In this document: positions 26,391 to 38,431 of the stretch, in pieces | Layout of the letters: every line of letters begins with the position of its first letter | How positions within the stretch are numbered: the first letter of the stretch is position 1 | Assembly (NCBI GenBank): GCA_018389105.1 | Contig: JACATO010001097.1 | Span: 208,501-272,500, forward strand | Reading direction: 5' to 3' | From: Nautilus pompilius | Taxonomy: Eukaryota; Mollusca; Cephalopoda; Nautilida; Nautilidae | DNA: 64,000 nt | The notes under the pieces: generated by a model | Databases searched by the model: none | Seen by the model: only the letters and a program-made list of their open reading frames with translations | What the model was told of the DNA's origin: nothing | Made by a program: the position numbers and the translations under genes

Positions 26391-27535
26391 GTCCGCCCAT
26401 TATGATGCCAAACGTCTCTGGCGATGACTACGTACTATATATTACATGGTACTTCGGATTTTAAATGTTTGCGGTTATTGCTGGGATATTATAATTTTAT
26501 TAAGAATAAAGTCTTTTCGAATGCTGGGGTTTTAAAAAAAATTGCACCCATAGTACCGTCTTGTTTGTGGACTTTCGGTAACCGGATTCTTTAATAAATG
26601 CTTCTCGGCTTCCGACATCGACTGCACTAAACTTAACACGAGGTCGTGATGCTGATGTCACCTCGCCCGCATCGGCTGACAGGCATCATCGCCCATCTGA
26701 GAAGTTCCCATCATAGACATTTTCTTTTTTATACTTAAAGAAGAACCTTATTAAATGTTCGTCCTGTTCAAAGCCTCGGAGTAATGAGCGCTGGACCCCA
26801 TTAAGCCTTTTCGATAATGTTTATTCTAAAAGCCGCTACCTAGGGAAAAGTCCAGTCACTTTCCGCTCGCTCCGCCATTAATGACGGGGGCGCAGTTCAA
26901 ACGGCAGAAAACCAGGGACACTGCCGATTGCCACGTGACACGGCTCCCGTTACTTTCACTATGAAGTGAGTTATCGCGCTCGTCAAAGCTTTTAAGCCAC
27001 CACTTTGTCTCTTTGCGCAACACCCACCCCTCGCTAGTTCTGTTGACTCTTGCGTTCGCTTCTCCACTGGAGTGCAAACACGATGTCACGGGCTTCTGTA
27101 GACTTTCTTTTCAACGGCCATTTAAGAACTCTGCAGCTGTTGTTTCAGCCGACTGCTCACGACAGGTATTATCGAGTGGTTTGAAAGCTGTACATTACTT
27201 CCAACAGCCGACCCTGTCCCTCTTTTGGTAACCACGGGGAAAATAAATCGGCCCAGTCCCCATTAAATGCATTTTAATTGAAGGAGCCCGTTTACAGAAG
27301 CAGTGCGTCGAAGAGACACACGTCATTACAAAAACCACCAAACAATTCCTTTGTTAGACATCTTTCGCACAGAGACGCTTCCAAACATGCGCCGACCCCA
27401 TCCAAACACCTTTAAGGGCTCCTTCGATAATTTGTTGTTAGTGAAAATGCATTACTTCATCAGAAGGTACCATGAACTATGTATCAAAAGATAAAAGCTA
27501 TTAATTATAACACTGCTGCTACTTCAAGCCTGCCT
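26391..27535. other. spacer between two inverted Tc1-like relics
   Basis: No coding sequence recognised. It separates the 5' ends of relics A (-) and B (+), which lie head to head. The frames at 26856-27089 (-) and 27013-27231 (+) have no supporting borders. Confidence 0.5.
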
Positions 27536-28500
27536 TTATGCAGGATAATGTACCGGAAGTCTGATGTCATCATGTTCTTCCGGTATAATTTTTTTAACCG
27601 GTATTTTGAATGATTTTAGCTTGTACTGTACTTTTGTATACATGCTAATGGAACCCATTATTCGTGACTCCTGATGTTCTATTTGACGAATTAAAATGGC
27701 AACTAAAAGAAAAATCAACGTAAAACAAAAAAAAAATACCTATTATTCCTCTTCATAAAGCTGTCACTACCGACGAACTGGCTCAGCAATGACTGTAAAG
27801 AGTTTGAGGGAGCCAGACAAAACCCACGGAAGGTAAATTTGCTTGTTCAACCCTTTTAGTGCAATCTCTTTCTTGACGGGCGGACAATTAACTTCTGGCT
27901 GCTGCAACTGTCAACATCTCAGCCTAGATCAGCAAAAGATGATTTTAAAAAGTGGGATTAATTGGCCGGAGGGGCAGAGGGAAAACTGTTCTTTAGACCT
28001 AGTAACAAGAAAAAAAGAAGATTTGACTGGGCCAGACACCAGAGCTACACCTTGGATCTGCTTGCAATATACCGTGGTCGGGTGTTAGTAGATATTCGTT
28101 TCTAAGCGACGACAGTGTGTTAGAGAGAAGGCATGGGGAAAATAAATGGATAACGGCATTTTCCCCGCAATCAAGCATGGTGGTGGAAATAATAGGATTC
28201 TTTGCTTGTTATTCGGTCAGTGACTTAATAAAAAATTTATGGGATTCTCACAAAATAGAAATTTAACGATATTCTGTAAAGCTTTAGAATTCCATCAAGG
28301 AATCATTTAAATTCTTTAATAAAGTGATGAATCAATAAACCAAGATGATGATCCGATGCACATCACAAAGCTCAGTACACGATACAATGTTAGGAAAGAA
28401 TCGGAAAGATCTCTTCAAGTCATAATTTGTTCCCCTGATCTCCAGATCCAAATTAAATTTCCTCGAAATGGACTAGTTATTGTTAATATTCTGGGGAGTG
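27536..28500 (+). mobile_element. Tc1-like transposon relic B
   Basis: Plus-strand fragments occur in the order expected for a Tc1 transposase. A start region reads MATKRKINVKQ. A later segment is LDLVTRKKEDLTG. Then comes AIKHGGGN (the family's TVKHGGGS block) near 28165, then DDPMHITKLSTRYN (the NDPKHTSK block) near 28350, and finally SPD (of SPDLNPIE) near 28440. Several stops and at least two frameshifts separate them. The upstream 200 bases are shared with relic A, and the 'GTAACAAGAAAAA' region is shared with relic C. The element is defunct. Confidence 0.8.
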
Positions 28501-29770
28501 ATAAATTCGAACTTAACTTAAGGGATACAGGCATTTATTCCATTCCTGCAAGACCGACAACAAAGTCACGTAACTGCAAAACTTATTAGTAACTACATTG
28601 TACAAGTCACTTGAATGTAAAGATGGAGTTTCGTCCAGATTATCTCCCCCTGCATGACGTTCTCACCCTTTTTTCTTAATCTCTTCACGTTGATGCCGAG
28701 AGCCGGACTGACTAAAGTCCGAAGGCACAAGGAAAGCTCGGCGACCGCTCCACGGCTCAATGGCAGCGGCGTACACGCATATTCCGTCACTTTAGAATTA
28801 CAGAAAAGCGAAGAATCCGGAGAAACCTAAAAGTAAGCAACAACAACAAAAAAGGACGAGCCGGCAAAAGAAAGCAAAAAATCGATTACCAAAATGCTAT
28901 GCTACTGACTGAAAGACAGGAAACGGAAGTTTGCGTCATCCATTCACGAAACCATCCTGATGTCCGAGCTACCTTATTTAGTGTTAAATGACGCCTTTCC
29001 ATTCCTAAAATGACTTACACCATGCGTCTGGACAGTCTATAGAGGAAATGGTAGATTCGCGCAGGTTAGGAGGAGGGAGTAATCTGTCCAAGGGGTTTGC
29101 TAAGGCTCGCTCAGTTTCGGAAAAAATAACTGTTACATTACGTGTTTTCCTTTCTTTCCTCAACAAGCGGAACCAGAATATGAACGAGTACGTTCAAACA
29201 ACGCGCCATGTCTACCATGCTCCGTAGGCTCGGAAACACCCGCCTATGCCCTAAATTTTTGGCGGGTACAATACACCAAGTGATGCGCAAACCAGGGTAG
29301 TGTATTACGAGCTAACTCACCATCCCCTAATCTACAACTTCAGTTTATTCACTAAAAAGCAAAAGAAAGAAAATCAAATTTAGAAAAACATATATTTCAA
29401 TTTTTTAAAAAAACGTTCTTACCGTTTATAATTATAGTTAAATTCCCTTTGCATCATTTGCGCCATAATTTAGTTCTACAGAGATGACTTCAAATATATT
29501 CTTCTTTAAATATTATTCAAATTTTGTTAATTTTATATAATTTTATACAATTATGTAAATCTGGTTTGTTTGTTTTTTTTTGCTTTTGTGCATTCCACAA
29601 TTTGTTTCACGCTTCGTATCGATCGTTCTCCCCTGTTGTCGATCGATGTCTCATTTCGTTTGTTTGCAATAGAAATTATTTTAAAATTGATTTCGCAGTT
29701 GAGAACGGTTTTTATTTTTCATGGAATTCAGAAATTAAGTTCAAAATTTTGATATTTTTTGCAACTTTTA
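28501..29770. other. non-coding stretch before the largest array
   Basis: No gene or element recognised. It becomes very AT-rich toward 29400-29770, immediately before the 1.6-kb minisatellite array. Confidence 0.5.
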
Positions 29771-31380
29771 GAGAGAGAGTGAGGTGACGCCATTACAGAG
29801 AGAGGTGACGTCATTACAGAGAGAGAGGTGACGCCATTACAGAGAGAGATGTGACGTCATTACAGAGAGAGATGTGACGTCATTACAGAGAGAGGTGACG
29901 TCATTACAGAGAGAGGTGACGCCAATACAGAGAGAGGTTCGCCATTACAGAGAGATATGTGACGTCATTACAGAGAGAGAGCTGACGCCATTACAGAGAG
30001 AGAGGTGACGCCAATACAGAGAGATGTGACGTCATTACAGAGAGAGGTGACGTCATTACAGAGAGGGGTGACGTTATTACAGAGAAAGGTGACGTTATTA
30101 CAGAGAGGTGACGTCATTACAGAGAGATAGTGACGTCATTACAGAGAGAGATGACGTCATTACAGAGAGATAGTGACGTCATTACAGAGAGAGGTGACGT
30201 TATTACAGAGAGAGGTGACGTTATTACAGAGAAAGATGACGTTATTACAGAGAGGTGACGTTATTACAGAGAGATGTGACGTCATTACAGAGAGGGGTGA
30301 CGTTATTACAGAGAGATAGTGACGTCATTACAGAGAGAGGTGACGTCATTACAGAGAGATAGTGACGTCATTACAGAGAGAGATGGTGTTATTACAGAGA
30401 GAGGTGACGTCATTACAGAGAGGGGTGACGTTATTACAGAGAGGTGACGTCATTACAGAGAGGGGTGACGTTATTACAGAGAGATAGTGACGTCATTACA
30501 GAGAGAGGTGACGTCATTACAGAGAGATAGTGACGTCATTACAGAGAGAGATGGTGTTATTACAGAGAGAGGTGACGTCATTACAGAGAGAGGTGACGTT
30601 ATTACAGAGAGAGGTGACGTCATTACAGAGAGAGGTGACGCCAATACAGAGAGAGGTTGCGCCATTACAGAGAGATATGTGACGTCATTACAGAGAGAGA
30701 GCTGACGCCATTACAGAGAGAGAGGTGACGCCAATACAGAGAGATGTGACGTCATTACAGAGAGGGGTGACGTTATTACAGAGAAAGGTGACGTTATTAC
30801 AGAGAGGTGACGTTATTACAGAGATAGTGACGTCATTACAGAGAGAGATGACGTCAATACAGAGAGATGTGACGTCATTACAGAGAGAGGTGACGTCATT
30901 ACAGAGAGGGGTGACGTTATTACAGAGAAAGGTGACGTTATTACAGAGAGGTGACGTTATTACAGAGAGATGTGACGTCATTACAGAGAGGGGTGACGTT
31001 ATTACAGAGAGATAGTGACGTCATTACAGAGAGAGGTGACGTCATTACAGAGAGAGATGGTGTTATTACAGAGAGAGGTGACGTCATTACAGAGAGAGGT
31101 GACGTTATTACAGAGAGAGGTGACGTCATTACAGAGAGAGGTGACGCCAATACAGAGAGAGGTGACGTCATTACAGAGAGAGGTGACGTCATTACAGAGA
31201 GAGATGTGACGTCATTACAGAGAGAGATGTGACGCCATTACAGAGAGAGAGGTGACGCCAATACAGAGAGAGGTGACGTCCTTACAGAGAGAGATGTGAC
31301 GTCATTACAGAGAGAGAGAGGTGACGCCATTACAGAGAGAGAGAGAAAGAGATGACGTTAGTAGAGTGATAGAGAGATAG
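29771..31380 (+). repeat. CRE-core minisatellite array 3 (1.6 kb, largest)
   Basis: On the order of 75 tandem units of about 20-21 bp, each GTGACGTCATTACA followed by a GAGAGAG-type run. Variants include TGACGCCA, TGACGTTA and TGGTGTTA in place of the palindrome, and ATAGTGACG or GGGGTGACG linkers. Higher-order duplication is evident: the marked block containing GACGCCAATACAGAGAG and a GGTTCGCC or GGTTGCGCC variant recurs with a 719-base offset (29921 and 30640), and a rare ATGGTGTTATTACAG variant occurs at about 30381, 30550 and 31057. A 21-bp unit keeps frames open (VTSLQRE, DVITERG on +; NDVTSLC on -). The predicted frames here are by-products of the repeat. Confidence 0.97.
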
Positions 31381-33958
31381 AAGGGAGGGATCAGCCTCCG
31401 CTCTTCGCTCTATATTTAGAAGTTATGGCGTCCACTTTTAAACGCGAAAAAACGAATAAAAATGGCGACATTTCGACTTTGAGAGAGCGAAGCTAAGCCA
31501 CCGACCGCTCTTCCCGCTATGTTGTCGATTACTAGTTTCTTCTTTTGTTTTCTCTCTGTCGCTGAAAACCTGCAAGCCGCGATCGGTTTAAACGCGCGCT
31601 CCCCAACTGAAATCCTCTCAATATTTCTCTCTTAAAACTCTGAACATTCAATGACCTTAAAGTCAGTCTACCCTAAAAAAACAAAACGAACGGTGATGAA
31701 TGAAGAAAGTTAGTCTTCGAGTGCGCGGAACTTGAGTAAAAGACCGGTTTTATAGATAGCAGCCCTACTACAAACAGCCTACAGAATAAGAACCTGTCAG
31801 CTCACAGGGTGAGACCCGAATTACCCTAGCAGAATAAAATTTATTACGTAACAATCTGAAGATTTATTATCTAAAGAAAAGGTTTAATCGCCCATCGACC
31901 CCTCTCTTTTGTCACCTTTATGGTAGCAAGAGGTCGGATCATTACGAAACTGCATAGTGGCCACTCACAGCATAAACCGGATAACAAGATCACCTGAACT
32001 CACTTAACCCTTTACGTAATATCGGTTTATTGGGCAAACATTTAATTTTTTTTGCAAGATATTGGCTCATTACGCAAAAATCCTTTTGCATAATATTTGT
32101 TCCTGGTGTGCGTTTATTACCTGTTACATAGCATAAGTTGATTAAGTAACGTGCGCCAAATACCTGGATTTATCGTGTTTGTGTTTGCGTTACACGTCAC
32201 AGGTGTTTTCTCCATGACACAAGAACACTCTGTAGTTTTACGGGGAAAGGGGAGACTATTAGGATAAGCAAAAAGGCGAGAATTGCTTATTCGCTGATCC
32301 CCCGGGGACCTGGTCGAGCTTTTGTCTGTCGTAATTAGAAACAGGTGCTCGCCTGGCACCAAACCGGGCCGAAAACCGAAGAGCCGGTTATTAATAGCCC
32401 TAAATAAATGTAATGTGATAGGATTGCTTGTTACCGACGAAGCGGATAATGGACGCCATGTTAATGTTGGAGGTTGATTAGATTCCAGAGAAAGACAAAT
32501 GGATTTTTAAATTTTTTTCTATTTCAGAGATAGTTACTCTCCATCCTCCTCCAGTTTCCACTCATGCGGCTGTTCGTTCGTTATAGCTACAGTGCAAGCA
32601 TTCCTCTTCCCTGTGCCAAAGAAGAGCGTTTACATTTTATCGGAAACTCCTTCCTCCCAACCAGAAAGGTTGGACATATTTTTATTGATTTTACTTCTCG
32701 TGCAATCGATTAATGAGTCAAAAGTTATGGCAAATATTCTGGCTGTAAGAATTTTTCTTTCCTTGTTAAGAGAGACATGTGTTCTGTTTTAGTGTCTTGA
32801 ATATAAGCGAACAACAAGGGAGGCAACTCAAATGAGTAAGGTGAAGACTTGAAAAAGGATATGAAGAAGAATTATCGCGTATTCCCCCCCCCCACACCCA
32901 ACCTCTCAAATCCAAGAAACTTAAACGTGGGGGGTGTTAGTGATGCAGTAGCCAGCCCCGTGTGGCCTCTGGTACGTTGGTAATTTACTTCTAGTTAATT
33001 TAAATCTACTTAAAAAACATCGCATCATAAGCCAAAGATAAAATCGGCTGAAGAACACGGACGAGGCGGTTTAATGGAAGGGGATTACGAAAGTGTATCA
33101 GTAAACAGAAGTAAGACACTGTAGGTCTGCGAAGGCGGAGTAGGAAGACCAACGATTGACTCTCTCATGATGATGAAGCGACCAATTTTTTAAAAAATTC
33201 TGATGACATGTATTTTCAGTACATTTATTAGCCTTGCTTGTTCCGCACCTAAGTCTAAATATTTAGAAACTTTGGAGGGAAAAACCCCTTCGGGTGTTGT
33301 TTGCCCCTCTCAATAATTTTGCTAAAACCCTTTATCTACTGATAATTTACATATAATACTTTACTGCGATGTCTAAGGCCCTAAACGTAGATATTCGTTT
33401 TCAAACTATACATAAATAATGACTAATAATGTGTTTAAGGCCCCTTATCACTAACTATGTGGGGCCTTATATGACTGCACAAATCACTTAGTTATGTATA
33501 AGCAATTTATGAGTCAAATTAGGAGAACCTTTGAGAGCCTAAGATTTATTTGATATAGTTAGTATCCAATCTTTTCTATTATAAGAGAGACCAAAGAACA
33601 ATAATATTATGCACAGGAGGAGACAATAAATTCTAAATATTCTAGATATGGCAAAAAAATTAATTTTCGGTCATGTATGCTTCATTGAAAATATATATCT
33701 TTAATAGAGTATAGACATTTAAATACGAGCATTCGAAAAAGCAATATTTGTTTTTAAGAGAACTTTATAAAAAGATATTTGTATTTGTATTCAGTTATTT
33801 TTAAAAGACATCTTTCCAAACTTTTACTTTTATATTATTAACGACTTTTAGTCGATTATGAATTTATATTATTATATAGAACTAATGTCTTTAAGTATAA
33901 AGCGATAATAAATAGTGTCATAATGTTATTTCACATACTTTGTAAATTATAAATTTAG
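31381..33958. other. non-coding stretch
   Basis: No gene recognised. It holds a C10 run near 32885. From about 33300 to 33950 it is very AT-rich, with GGGGCCTTA / TAAGGCCCC-type motifs near 33375-33470. Confidence 0.5.
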
Positions 33959-33999
33959 ATGTCTGCTGAAGAATTTTCGATTATATCTGATGCAGTTAT

Positions 34000-34112
34000 A
34001 CAGAGGGATGACGTCAGTACAGATAGAGATTGCGTCATTACAGAGAGAGAGATGATGTCATTAGACGCTGGGGAGGATATGACGTCATTACAGAGAGAGA
34101 GAGAGAGAGAAG
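34000..34112 (+). repeat. CRE-core minisatellite array 4 (short, hybrid)
   Basis: Four or five units: GATGACGTCAGTACAGATAGA, a GCGTCATTACAGAG unit, GATGATGTCATTAGACGCTG joined to GGGAGGATA, then TGACGTCATTACAG plus a GA run. The TTAGACGCTGGGGAGG insert links it to arrays 5 and 8. The array lies inside an open + frame (33959-34210, 83 codons) just upstream of the hAT relic. Confidence 0.88.
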
Positions 34113-34589
34113 CAGAGGATTTGGCCAACCTTGAAGGCTCAATGAATGAGTTTGTTATACCTCATGAAATAATCATTTCCGAAACGTTTGCTATTGAAAA
34201 TACTACGTAAACCATAGAATATACAGAAAAAAAAAAGCATCTTCAGTTATCCCAGACAGAGCGAAACGAAGGTGGAAATCTCAACCACAGTTAATCCAGT
34301 AGGTACCGCGGTGAAGAAAAGTACCGAAGCCTCATCATCAAATACAGATATGCCACAAAACCCTGCTGCGAGATGTGCTCCCCTGAATGGAAGTATCTCA
34401 GATGCACCTGAAGTTCCTGAATGGGCAAAAATCTGCAGCAGAAGAATTGGACGAAGATAAAGAAATGCATTCAAATAGAGATCACGGTCAGGTTGTGGGT
34501 GCAGGAAAAGCATCAGTTCTTGATGATTAAACCTTGGAGTGCGATGTCTTGTTGCAAAACCGAAATGTAATGATTTTAATTCTAAAGAT

Positions 34590-36030
34590 TTTCTTTGATG
34601 TAGAGATGCTCCAAGAACTGCCGCAGATGTAATGATAGCAGCGCAGGGAGCTTTGTGGGAACGTAAACGAACTAAACACTTAATATATCTGACGATCTGG
34701 TGGACCATGACAGCTAACCAGAAATCATATCTAATAGCACTTGGACCGTGTCAGCCCTTTCCCATACAATACTCAGAAGTCAAGACAACAAAGCAGTGGA
34801 AGTTTTCTGCTGCTCGGGACAAGGGATCTTTTCACCTAAGGTAGGGGTCTCAAAAATTGCCGCATTTTGTTTTGTATCTAGCTTATTTCTCGATGGTCCG
34901 GGTCGTGGTAAGGGAGAAAATTCTTGTGTTGATGACAGTAATCAATGGTCAAATATGAAAGGAAACCAGAGGAAAAAAATATATACACATCTGTTAGACA
35001 GGGCTCTTCGTGAAGCTACATCTTCTGAAGTTTTAGAGGCTGAAATTGTATAGTATAATGGCTGATACAACTCCCGGTGTGTCACACTAGCGGTTGCTGT
35101 GGATAAAGACGGAAAGTTAACAGAGCATCTTACTCAAGTCGTAAAGGTTTCTGACAAATGAAGATACTGCTTGAGAAATTCTCCATCCACTGAAGTGAAC
35201 TGCGTCAACAAAGATATCACAAGATTTCAGACAAAGGGCAGTACCTCTATTATGTATGGAAAGTTCAGAAGTACACAAAAGAGGATTTCAGAAACCCTGC
35301 AACAGATGGTAAAATACCGTGTATCGTCCATGGAGCCAACTTATTTACAGAACATGGTACCAAATCCAAGATCTTTATATATATAACAATCTTGAGAGCA
35401 TACATGTATTTTAGCTCCAGCAATAAGCGCTGCAAGGTTCTGAGTCATTTGTCGGCAAATGTAGATAACGGACATTAGCTCAACAATCCGTCCACGACCG
35501 AACCAGTTAAAGCCGGATGGAAAAGAACACGACGAAATACTAAAGGATCTGGAAGTTGTTTCCGCTACCAAAGATAGTGACAAAGAAAACATGCATTAGA
35601 AGCGTCAGATCTTCTTTTTGACCTCAATGTTCCACTTATTTTCTCAAAGAACGTTTTCATCAAAATGACGATAATGATTGAAATCTTGGGAAAAAAGGAC
35701 AGGAGCCTCGATCTGAAAAAAACAACAAAAAACAAACACCCCCCCCCCACAAAACTCGATAACTGGTTACAGTGTGAAACAGAGTTTAACCAGCCCCGTC
35801 GAGGCAACTGTTGAATGTTCGTGTCAACACGACAAGGATGCAGTTATAGAATACACCAAACTTCACCATGCTTGCAAAGTACCCAAGTGTCTGGCCAATA
35901 TTTATAATACAGCAGAAAATCCATTTAATCTATCTATCTATAGGAATTCGCTTCTGTGTCAGATTCTCTTTCAGCACGAAACCGTAACAGAATGGAAAAC
36001 ACTGAAACTGTGTTCAAGCCATTTCCGGAT
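34590..36030 (+). pseudogene. decayed hAT-family transposase, TTF-zinc-finger/ZMYM1-like type
   Basis: Fragments in several frames follow the order of the widespread TTF-type zinc finger / 'zinc finger MYM-type protein 1-like' hAT transposases with a DUF4371 region. Near 34735 is ALGPCQPFP (the GPCQP block). Near 34850-34920 are AAFCFVSSLF and DGPGRGKGE (the DAAFCF.C..F block). Near 35057 is MADTTPGVSH, then AVAVDKDGKLTEHL in another frame (the ADTTPD..H..LAV block). Near 35320 is KIPCIVHGANLF with TEHG, and near 35590 ALEASDLLFDLNV. Stops and frameshifts separate all blocks, and the C-terminal dimerisation domain is not visible. I could not find terminal inverted repeats or an 8-bp target duplication by eye. 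An ATG frame at 34272-34460, and the array-containing frame before it, may belong to the same element. Confidence 0.8.
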
Positions 36031-36200
36031 GCGCTAAAACCTCAACGAGCTGCTAACCAAACTTGGGATCGAGAGTTTGGGTGATGCAATATCCAAATGA
36101 ACTTCCGTCAACAGTACTGCCTTCCACTGAAATGGAAACACAATCCGAGAAGAGCGATGTCGCATAATGCAACATGACGCGCAGAGACGTAGCTATTTCG

Positions 36201-36260
36201 CAACTTGCGGAAATCACTTTTGCTTATTCCCAACTTGCGGAAATCACTTTTGCTTATTCC
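36201..36260. repeat. perfect 30-bp tandem duplication
   Basis: Two identical, adjacent 30-base copies, each beginning CAACTTGCGGAAATCACTTT. Their perfection, next to a heavily decayed transposon, suggests a recent duplication. Confidence 0.95.
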
Positions 36261-36949
36261 CAACATTAACGGTGGCGTACAGACTACCAGTGACAGCTGC
36301 CCCCCCCCACACACACACCGAGAGCAAAGATCAAAGGAGATTTTAGCAAACTGGAGTTTGTAAAATCTTTTCTGCAGAAGCCAAAAGGTCAATGAACGGA
36401 TTGATGCTCTATTGTTATTAGCAGACAAGAAAGATTTAACTGTTAACATATGTTTTTAGCGGCATACGTCGACAAACGGGCTAAAACCAAGCATAAGGCT
36501 ATTGAAGTATTGCCTTAGTATTAAATATTTCACGTCATATTCGAGGATAGAATTTAATTCTATTTTGCAACAACAAAATTTCTCCAGTTTTCATTTTAGC
36601 GATCGTTTCTTTTCTGTTTTGTTTTCCCCCTCCCCTGTTACATTCTAACAAGTCCTGCGGCTTCAGTGTCATGTAATCGATATTTAAAGTTATTTAACGG
36701 GTAAACAATACCGTTAAGAGTATCAAGATTCCGTTCACGGCAATGAGAAAGTGTAGACCTACTTATGGCCACGATTTACTAATCTATTACATGTATGTAG
36801 ATTTCTTGTTGTCGTGTGTCTGATTTCATATACAACCTTAGAACACAAACGTTCAGGTCAACACAGCGGAGCCAGGACCACAGATCTCCTCATGGAGGGG
36901 AGAAGGGAGGCTTTTAAAAAAATGAGGGAATCTCCAGATAATGAATTAG

Positions 36950-37620
36950 GAAAGAAAATTGTTTTAATTCTTTTTAAAGTCTGTTTTAGGTCTGCAGACG
37001 GCCGACTGTTTACCGCGCTGGGCACCGACTTCGTTTGGCCAATCTCCCAGCTTCTCGTTCTCCGGGTGCCGGTCAACTTTGCCCCGGTTTTCTCTTCGCA
37101 TCAGAAACGTAAGAATCCTTATGAGAAATGTCGGTTTCCCGCCGAAGACGGAAGTGTTCAGGCCCCGCGAAACTCTACAGTGGCAACGCTTGTTATCGGC
37201 TATCGCGGCTCCAGCGCCATCCCATCAGGTCTGTTTCCGGTCGTCGACCACCACCATCGTCGCGGAAAGAGGAAGGGGGTGGGATGGGGCGACGTCCAGT
37301 TTCCAGAATAAGACGTAGGGGGGGCTCATCGCGTTCATCTATGGCGCCTACCTATATCGAAACGATCACCCGTCAGAAGGCAGGCGGCGACAACAAAAAA
37401 ATGTCCGCTAAATAAAGAATCCTCGATCGAAATGAGGGAGACGGCCAACTTCGCAAACCACGGTCGGACGACTTCGGCTGCGCTCGCGCCTCTATCGCCC
37501 GCTTCCGGCGCATCACGATGATAACACGAAATAACGTATACTCAAAACGGCCGCGCGTATTACTGCGCGGGGGGTTCACGTCGCACACTCGTATCGACGG
37601 CCACGAAGAAAGCACTAGTC
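36950..37620. promoter_or_regulatory. CpG-dense patch, possible promoter region
   Basis: CpG dinucleotides and GC content rise sharply compared with the AT-rich flanks, especially at 37420-37580 (CGCTCGCGCC, GGCCGCGCG, TGCGCGG). A dense CpG block can mark a promoter or an unmethylated exon cluster. I see no TATA box or unambiguous first exon. The 165-codon + frame at 36814-37311 is long partly because stop codons are rare in GC-rich DNA. Confidence 0.35.
36990..37108 (+). CDS. candidate internal exon, unidentified
   Basis: A strong acceptor (pyrimidine-rich, ending CTGTTTTAG) is followed by 119 open bases and AAAC|GTAAGA, a good donor. The reading starts SADGRLFTALGTDFVWPI and continues through a hydrophobic LLVLRVPV stretch. 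Phase runs from 2 to 1. It sits in the CpG-dense patch. No partner exon on the + strand is obvious, and I do not recognise the protein. Confidence 0.25.
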
Positions 37621-38315
37621 GGGCTTCCTGTTGGAGAGAAGGAAGAAAAAAAACGATTCACCTTACAGATCGAAACCTGTAGGGAAATAATTGTCTGCGA
37701 TGATTGCCTTTTCCATAATGGAACTGTTTTGTTATCGCGAAGCCTTTCCGCCATTGCGTCGTTGTACGGTTACACGAAAAAAAGGCCAAGCGGCTGCAGA
37801 TCACAAGGGAGGGAACAAAGCGAATACAAAATCGATAGCCACAAAATAACTCGCGTGCTATCGCCAACCGGCTCAATCTCTATATCCCCCCTTCCCGCAG
37901 AATCTGCGTGGGTGCCTCGTCTGCTTCACTGACTTACTCGGAAATATCCCTTTTCTTTTCCAGGCAATGACTTCAGCCCCGATACCGGCCATTTAAGAAT
38001 AAATTATTTCCATCTCGCCGCTCTGACGGTGATTTTCATCCCCGTCTGTCGTTTGGATGCGAGAAAATAACTTCATCCTTTTCCTTTTTTGTCTTTGCAC
38101 ACCGACGACTTTAATCCTGGTCCGTCATCCGCTTCACCGGGTCACTTAGGAAAGCAACAACAACAACAAATTCCTACTTTCTATTTCCCTGTCATCGATT
38201 TCCCATTCCAAGGCGTTCCCTTTCTCCACTTCTGTGCCCGTTGATCTCGTCACTAAATGGCCGTCGTCGCTCTTTCGAGAGTGGGGAAGAAAAATATCTA
38301 TCGGCCCTTCTTCAC

Positions 38316-38431
38316 CAGACGCCGGACCCGGAGTGGTGTCTTTAAGGGGTCCAAATTTTTCCGCATCCAGGTCGGTTCCCTAATCAAGGCCACGTGGAGA
38401 CGACGATTCATGTCCATAGCGCGGCTGGCCA
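38316..38431 (-). CDS. candidate exon of the minus-strand chain, unidentified
   Basis: An acceptor with a pyrimidine tract (CCCGACTCCCTAACATTCCGCAG) precedes 116 open bases (two bases plus 38 codons), followed by CTG|GTGAAG, an imperfect donor. The peptide is basic, including MNRRLHVALIREPTWMRKNL. The start phase (1) matches the end phase of the candidate exon at 41919-42077, so they could be consecutive. The basic composition differs from the acidic, Asn-rich exons farther upstream, which may mean a cytoplasmic portion, a different gene, or a false call. Confidence 0.22.

Noticed and set aside
30487-31232. Several open frames of 64-97 codons with TSLQREV or DVITERG repeats
   Set aside because: They are the minisatellite read in different frames; the 21-base unit avoids stops by chance of period.
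29771-31380. Possible CRISPR-like array because of regular spacing
   Set aside because: There are no unique spacers between repeats; units are contiguous, the sequence context is eukaryotic and there are no cas genes.
36814-37311. 165-codon + open frame
   Set aside because: It runs through a CpG-dense region where stops are rare; only the splice-bounded middle part (36990-37108) was kept as a weak exon candidate.
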